Below are positions 59,718-64,000 of a stretch of DNA of 64,000 bases, piece after piece. Made by a program: the position numbers and the translations under genes. Numbering within the stretch: position 1 is the first letter of the stretch; every line of letters starts with the position of its first letter. The stretch spans positions 1-64,000 of the forward strand of contig JAMPEY010000001.1 in NCBI GenBank assembly GCA_023664665.1, read 5' to 3'. The notes under the pieces were generated by a model. That model saw only the letters and a program-made list of their open reading frames with translations, ran no database searches and was not told where the DNA came from. Source of the stretch: Lachnoclostridium sp. Its GTDB lineage: Bacteria; Bacillota; Clostridia; Lachnospirales; Lachnospiraceae.

Positions 59718-59779
59718 TGCGGAAGGATTGTGTAACAGAAAAACTGTATGAATGATAGAAAAGAAAGGTGAGATATATT

Positions 59780-60862
59780 ATGGCAGAGATTACCGCAGCA
59801 ATGGTAAAGGAACTGCGCGACCAGACCGGCGCAGGAATGTCTGATTGTAAGAAGGCTTTGAATGAGACGAACGGCGATATGGACGCAGCAGTGGAAGTGC
59901 TGAGAAAGAGCGGCGCTGCTAAGGTTGAGAAGAAAGCAAACAGAATTGCAGCAGAGGGTGTCGTGAAGATTGCGGTATCCGGCGATTGCAAAACAGCAGT
60001 GGTTGTAGAGGTGAATTCCGAGACGGATTTCGTTGCAAAGAATGAGACATTCCAGACTTTTGTGCAGGATGTGGCGGACAAGGCATTGGCTTCCCGGACG
60101 GATAAAGCAGGAGACGGAGAAGATGTATGCAGCATTCTCGATATGAAAAAGGAATTGGAAGAGAAAACCCTTACCATCGGTGAGAAGCTTTCCATGAGAA
60201 GGTTTGAGAAAGCATCCGGCGATGTGGTGGGCTCTTATATCCACGGCGGCGGAAGAATCGGCGTGCTGGTAGCCGGTAAGGAAGCTCAGGGCGATGCGGT
60301 AAACGAGGCGCTCAAGAATGTTGCCATGCAGGTAGCGGCTATGAATCCCCAGTATATCCAGAGAAGCGATATTTCGGACGAGGAGCTGGCAAAGCTTAAG
60401 GAGATTACGGTAGACAGCGCATTGAACGATCCGGCAAGCCTGCCTAAGCCGATTTTGAATAAGCTGATTGAAAAGGCGGTTTCCGACAAGAAGTGGAGTG
60501 ATGAGGATATTGCTATTTATGAAGAAAAGAAGAGCAATATGAATTATCTTTTTAATTTCCTGTCAGAGGATGCGAAAACGGCGCTGGTTCAACTTGCTTT
60601 TGCCGATAAAGAACAGATTGTGGGCGACAAGATTTTTACCGGTCTGGTAGAGGGACGCATTTCCAAGCATGTTAAGGAGGTTTGCCTGCTGGATCAGGTT
60701 TATGTCAAGGCAGAGGACGGAAAGCAGTTGGTAGGACAGTATCTTGCTTCCGTAAACAAAGACCTTAAGATAGTTAAGGTGGTCCGCTATGAGGTGGGCG
60801 AGGGTCTTGAGAAGAAGAACGAGGATTTTGCGGCAGAGGTTGCAGCCCAGATGGGAATGTAA
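59780..60862 (+). CDS. tsf: Translation elongation factor Ts
   Basis: A 360-residue nucleotide-exchange factor for EF-Tu. N-terminal UBA-like part: MVKELRDQTGAGMSDCKKALNETNGDMDAAVEVLR; core motif VVVEVNSETDFVAKNETF; later YIHGGGRIGVLV. ATG 59780 follows AAAGGTGAG; an ATG at 59768 in frame lies within the ribosome site region. Longer than the ~290 residues of E. coli Ts. Confidence 0.98.
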   Translation: MAEITAAMVKELRDQTGAGMSDCKKALNETNGDMDAAVEVLRKSGAAKVEKKANRIAAEGVVKIAVSGDCKTAVVVEVNSETDFVAKNETFQTFVQDVADKALASRTDKAGDGEDVCSILDMKKELEEKTLTIGEKLSMRRFEKASGDVVGSYIHGGGRIGVLVAGKEAQGDAVNEALKNVAMQVAAMNPQYIQRSDISDEELAKLKEITVDSALNDPASLPKPILNKLIEKAVSDKKWSDEDIAIYEEKKSNMNYLFNFLSEDAKTALVQLAFADKEQIVGDKIFTGLVEGRISKHVKEVCLLDQVYVKAEDGKQLVGQYLASVNKDLKIVKVVRYEVGEGLEKKNEDFAAEVAAQMGM

Positions 60863-60892
60863 GCTTAAATTTGGAAACGGACAACATAAAAG

Positions 60893-60925
60893 GCACCACT
60901 GCTTATAAGGGCGGTGGTGCTTTTT
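60893..60925 (+). terminator. Terminator after tsf
   Basis: GCACCACTGC (60893-60902) and GCGGTGGTGC (60911-60920) form a 10-bp stem with one G-U pair and an 8-base loop, followed by TTTTT. Confidence 0.9.
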
Positions 60926-61002
60926 CCAATCGATTCCGTAAAAGAGGAATGTAAACAGGCTGCGATGCCAATACTGAAGGATGGATATTTCCTGATTGGA
61001 GC

Positions 61003-61018
61003 GCCTGCCCCGGCAGGC
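61003..61018 (+). repeat. Hairpin in the leader of the PHP gene
   Basis: GCCTGCC, CC, GGCAGGC: a perfect 7-bp G/C stem 4 bases before the GAGGAG ribosome site of the next gene. It could restrict ribosome access. Confidence 0.5.
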
Positions 61019-61032
61019 AGAGAGGAGCGGAT

Positions 61033-61806
61033 TTGAAATTTGATATGCACTGTCATACGAAGGAAGGCTCCATGGACGCCAAAGTACCGATAGATGAATT
61101 CATCACCATATTAAAGGCGAAGGGCTTTGACGGAATGTTGATAAGCGACCACAATTCCTATAAGGGATACCGTGAATGGAGGGACAGGCTCAAAGGGAAA
61201 AAGCATCGGGATTTTGTAGTGCTTAAGGGAATCGAATATGATACCATAGATGCGGGACATATTCTGGTGATCATGCCGGAGACGGTAAAATTAAAAATAT
61301 TGGAATTAAGGGGGCTTCCCGTACAGGTGCTGATTGATATCGTGCACAGAAAAGGCGGCATTTTAGGTCCTGCGCACCCTTGCGGCGAAAGGTATCTGAG
61401 CATATTCAGCACGGGAAAAAACAGATACAACAAAACCATTCTGCGGCAGTTTGATTTTCTGGAGGGCTTTAATGCCTGTGAGAATGAGAAGAGCAACGGG
61501 CGCGCGGAGTGGATTGCCGGGCATTTGGGCAAGCCCGTTTTTGGGGGAAGCGACGCCCACAAAGAGGACTGTGTGGGACTTGCCTATACATGGTTTCCCT
61601 GTGAAATCCGCAAGGAATCCGATCTGATTGCCTGTGTCAGGGCAGGGGAGGGGATTGTCTGCGGAGGCACTTATTATAAAGGCACCACAAAGGAAAAAAT
61701 CGGTAAGGCCAATGAACTGTTAGTACAGTCTTTTTGGTTTTACAACAGATTTGCGGGACTGTTCCGCAGGCGCAGGCGGAAAATCGAGATGAAAAAACTG
61801 AAATAG
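61033..61806 (+). CDS. PHP-domain metal-dependent phosphoesterase
   Basis: A 257-residue protein with the PHP fold: metal motif HCH at residues 6-8 (DMHCHTKEGS), DHN near residue 40 (LISDHNSYKG), a Glu in KGIEYDT, AHPCGERY, and GGSDAHKE in the C-terminal half. TTG 61033 has GAGGAG 5 bases upstream, and a later start would lose the HxH pair, so TTG is well supported. Related proteins act on nucleotides or phosphorylated sugars; the substrate is unknown. Confidence 0.85.
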   Translation: MKFDMHCHTKEGSMDAKVPIDEFITILKAKGFDGMLISDHNSYKGYREWRDRLKGKKHRDFVVLKGIEYDTIDAGHILVIMPETVKLKILELRGLPVQVLIDIVHRKGGILGPAHPCGERYLSIFSTGKNRYNKTILRQFDFLEGFNACENEKSNGRAEWIAGHLGKPVFGGSDAHKEDCVGLAYTWFPCEIRKESDLIACVRAGEGIVCGGTYYKGTTKEKIGKANELLVQSFWFYNRFAGLFRRRRRKIEMKKLK

Positions 61807-61821
61807 ATTTAAGGCGGCGTA

Positions 61822-61854
61822 AAGAAATTATGAGACAAATCTTCATAAATTCTT
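61822..61854 (+). repeat. Inverted repeat after the PHP gene
   Basis: AAGAAATTATGA (61822-61833) pairs with TCATAAATTCTT (61843-61854) apart from one A-A mismatch, loop GACAAATCT. It lies just before the promoter at 61858. No T-run follows. Confidence 0.45.
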
Positions 61855-61857
61855 AAG

Positions 61858-61886
61858 TTGCCATTTCCTATATGTTGTAGTATACT
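61858..61886 (+). promoter_or_regulatory. Promoter of the solute-binding lipoprotein gene
   Basis: TTGCCA (61858-61863), 17-base spacer, TATACT (61881-61886), 51 bases before the start codon. Confidence 0.65.
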
Positions 61887-61937
61887 TTTCCTATGAAATA
61901 CTACGAATAGATTTTTTAAGGCGGCAGGGAGGTTATT

Positions 61938-64000
61938 ATGAAAAAGTATAAGAAACTAACGGCTCTTCTATTGGCGGCGGTCATGACTTTGTCATTAGCC
62001 GCCTGCGGGAAGGGTAAAAATGTTACAAACGGAGGAAGGGAATATACCTATGTTCCGGAATACATAGAGATGGGGGAAGATGTCCGGCTGTATAACACGC
62101 AGTTCTCGGGGGACTCCATGTATTATCTGTCCGATTCTTTTGATGAGGCAACGCAAACATACAGGTCGGTGCTCTGCGAATATTCCCTTACGGATAGGAA
62201 GACGACCCGGGAAGTGCACATGGCTGCGGACGAGGAACGCCGGAATTTATCTCATTTTTATGTCTTGGAGGACGGCACATTTCTGACCACTGAAATGATT
62301 TATAATGAGAATTCCCGCACCGTACTGTTGTGCGCCTATGACAGTCAGGGCAGCAGAACGCAGGAAGAGGATATTTCCGATAAAGTGTGTGATGAGTCCG
62401 GATACGGCTATGTGGATACGATGCTTGTGGACGGGGAAGGCAGGATTTATATACAGGCAAGTGAAGGTGTGTGCCTTTTCGGCAAGGATTTCAGCTATCA
62501 GGGCAGGATTGATTCGGACACTTGGATTGACGGTCTGTGCATGGACGCCGACGGCAAAATCTACGGCACCTATTATGACAACTCTTCGGACGCCAGAAAT
62601 TACTGCCTTGCGGAAATCGACTTCGCGGGCAAAAAGTGGGGGACGGTCTATAACAATTTACCTCAGGGACAGGATGTTGTCGCAGGCAAAGACGCGGACT
62701 TTCTGATAAGGGACAATTACGGTGTGTATGCTTACGATATGGAAAAACAGACCGGGGAAAAGCTGTTCGACTGGCTGGACAGCGATATCAACGGGGATTA
62801 TGTGGACAGTTTAAATATTACGGAAGACGGCAGGCTGGTTATCGTTCTCAATGATTGGGAGAGCGGTGAAAACAATCTTGCTTTCCTTGAAAAGAAAAAG
62901 ACCTCGGAACTGCCGCGGAAAACGGAAATTGTGGTGGCAACCATAACCAGCAGTCAGGAGCTGCAGGCGGCTGCGGTGGCATTTAACAAACAGAGCGACG
63001 CCTACCATGTTTCCATCAAAACTTATGTGGATAACCATGCGGTATGGACGGAGACCACTTACAGCGATGCGGTGAGCAGACTGAAAAGCGACTTGGTATC
63101 GGGTTCCAACAGTCCCGACATCGTTTATATGGAATCAGCCCTGGGAAATATTGAGAAATTGGCGTTAAACGGCGCGTTTGAGGATTTGTTCCCCTATCTG
63201 GAAAAGAGCAGTGTCCTGAGCAAAGACGATTATCTGGAAAATGTGCTGGGCACTTATACCTATGGCGGCAAGCTGGCGGGAATCCCCAAGACTTTCTATG
63301 TCAGCACCATAGTGGGAAAGACCTCCGATTTCGGGGGAAAGAAAAGCTGGACCGTGGAAGATATGATTGCCTATGCGGACGCCCATCCCGGAAAAGATCT
63401 TTTTGAGTATGCGACAAGGCAATCCATTTTACAACTGTTTTTGCAATGCAATTCCAAGCTTTATATTGATTACAGCACGGGCAAATGTAATTTTGCCTCC
63501 CAAGAATTTCAAAACCTTTTGGCGTTTGTGAAAAATATCCCCGGCGATTTTAATTGGGATGAGGAGGATCAGCGCTCCACACCCCTCAAACTGCAGGCGG
63601 GAGATGTGCTCTTGGAAATGGTGAGCATCAGTGATTTTGATGAAATACAGCTTTATGAAGCAATGTTCAACGAGCCTGTCACCTGTATCGGATTTCCCGC
63701 AGAAGAGGGAAGCAGCGGCTGTCTCCTTTCCGTTCAGGGAGGAGTAGGAATCTCCGCAAAGGCAAAGAATAAAGAGGGAGCATGGACTTTCGTGGAGCAT
63801 TACCTGACCACGGAAAGCAGACTATACAACTGGGGCATTTCCGCAAGAAAGAGTAAGATGCAGGAGGCTATAGATGCGGCGTTAAAAGATTCGGGCGGGA
63901 ATGGCATCGGATACGGTGATTGGGAATACACCTATCATACCCCGACCAAAGAGGAAGTCAATTTAGTGGTGGAGCTGATTGAATCGGCAACGGCAGGAGC
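61938..64000 (+). CDS. Lipoprotein with ABC-type extracellular solute-binding domain (partial, runs off the window)
   Basis: At least 687 residues; no stop before the window end. The signal peptide ends in a lipobox LAAC with lipid-modified Cys23, so it is anchored outside the membrane. Residues ~35-330 look like a beta-propeller: repeated aromatic and Gly-Asp units such as EDGTFLTT, DGEGRIYIQ, DADGKIYGT. From ~330 a family-1-type solute-binding domain follows (TEIVVATITSSQELQAAAVAFNKQSDAYHVSI, in part; later SGSNSPDIVYMESALGN). Carbohydrate transport is the usual role; the ligand here is unknown. GGGAGG lies 7 bases before ATG. Confidence 0.85.
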   Translation, partial: MKKYKKLTALLLAAVMTLSLAACGKGKNVTNGGREYTYVPEYIEMGEDVRLYNTQFSGDSMYYLSDSFDEATQTYRSVLCEYSLTDRKTTREVHMAADEERRNLSHFYVLEDGTFLTTEMIYNENSRTVLLCAYDSQGSRTQEEDISDKVCDESGYGYVDTMLVDGEGRIYIQASEGVCLFGKDFSYQGRIDSDTWIDGLCMDADGKIYGTYYDNSSDARNYCLAEIDFAGKKWGTVYNNLPQGQDVVAGKDADFLIRDNYGVYAYDMEKQTGEKLFDWLDSDINGDYVDSLNITEDGRLVIVLNDWESGENNLAFLEKKKTSELPRKTEIVVATITSSQELQAAAVAFNKQSDAYHVSIKTYVDNHAVWTETTYSDAVSRLKSDLVSGSNSPDIVYMESALGNIEKLALNGAFEDLFPYLEKSSVLSKDDYLENVLGTYTYGGKLAGIPKTFYVSTIVGKTSDFGGKKSWTVEDMIAYADAHPGKDLFEYATRQSILQLFLQCNSKLYIDYSTGKCNFASQEFQNLLAFVKNIPGDFNWDEEDQRSTPLKLQAGDVLLEMVSISDFDEIQLYEAMFNEPVTCIGFPAEEGSSGCLLSVQGGVGISAKAKNKEGAWTFVEHYLTTESRLYNWGISARKSKMQEAIDAALKDSGGNGIGYGDWEYTYHTPTKEEVNLVVELIESATAG

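Overview
The window reads as chromosome from a motile, Gram-positive anaerobe of the Clostridia, most likely a Lachnospiraceae (inference). Base composition is moderate, ribosome binding sites are strong AGGAGG types, and the gene order of the large flagellar block follows the Bacillus subtilis fla/che operon (codY-flgB ... sigD ... rpsB-tsf) with insertions typical of Clostridia: motAB inside the operon, a PilZ gene, and fapA. No outer-membrane secretin gene is seen in the pilus cluster, which fits a Gram-positive cell.

Layout. 1-53: 3' part of a tRNA-Glu. 162-2672: a large YfhO-type membrane protein. 2721-14894: a type IV pilus cluster with its own sigma-A-like promoter (pilB, pilC, two tandem major-type pilins, prepilin peptidase, a fused pilM-pilN, pilO, then four minor (pseudo)pilins, the last very large) closing at a strong hairpin. 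14893-18798: a small accessory island holding an A/T-rich DUF1016-family nuclease gene and, on the minus strand, a dynamin-like GTPase. A decayed copy of the 3' end of the dynamin gene lies on the far side of the nuclease gene. 18872-22028: topA and codY. 22042-58787: a 36 kb flagellar and chemotaxis operon, almost all on the plus strand and tightly packed. 58769-60925: rpsB-tsf with their own promoter, leader and terminator. 61033-61806: PHP-domain phosphoesterase. 61938 to the end: a lipoprotein with an ABC-type solute-binding domain, cut by the window edge.

How the genes work together. PilB powers assembly on the PilC platform with PilM/N/O as the inner scaffold; PilD processes the six prepilins. 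No retraction ATPase (PilT) is present here. The flagellar operon encodes rod and basal-body parts (FlgB, FlgC, FliE, FliF), the C-ring (FliG, FliM, FliY), the export apparatus (FliH/I/J/O/P/Q/R, FlhA/B), hook parts (FliK, FlgD, FlgE), stator (MotA/B), placement proteins (FlhF/FlhG), a PilZ c-di-GMP receptor candidate, chemotaxis proteins (CheY, B, A, W, C, D) and the flagellar sigma factor. Flagellin, FlgM, FlgK/L, FliD, CheR and chemoreceptors are not in this window.

The most unusual signals are: (1) a family of two-hairpin elements (43188-43273, 43287-43341, 53462-53550, 56324-56409, and a relic at 25032-25059) placed exactly after stop codons inside the flagellar operon, with a shared core, a shared loop motif and compensatory stem changes; (2) the dynamin gene remnant flanking the DUF1016 nuclease gene, plus TGTCAGACA repeats upstream of and inside that nuclease gene; (3) a FliY with a long Met/Gly/Asn-rich linker; (4) a FlgD carrying two extra surface-type helical repeats; (5) a near-consensus sigma-28 promoter just ahead of fliK; (6) an rpsB promoter whose -35 box lies in the loop of the preceding operon's terminator.
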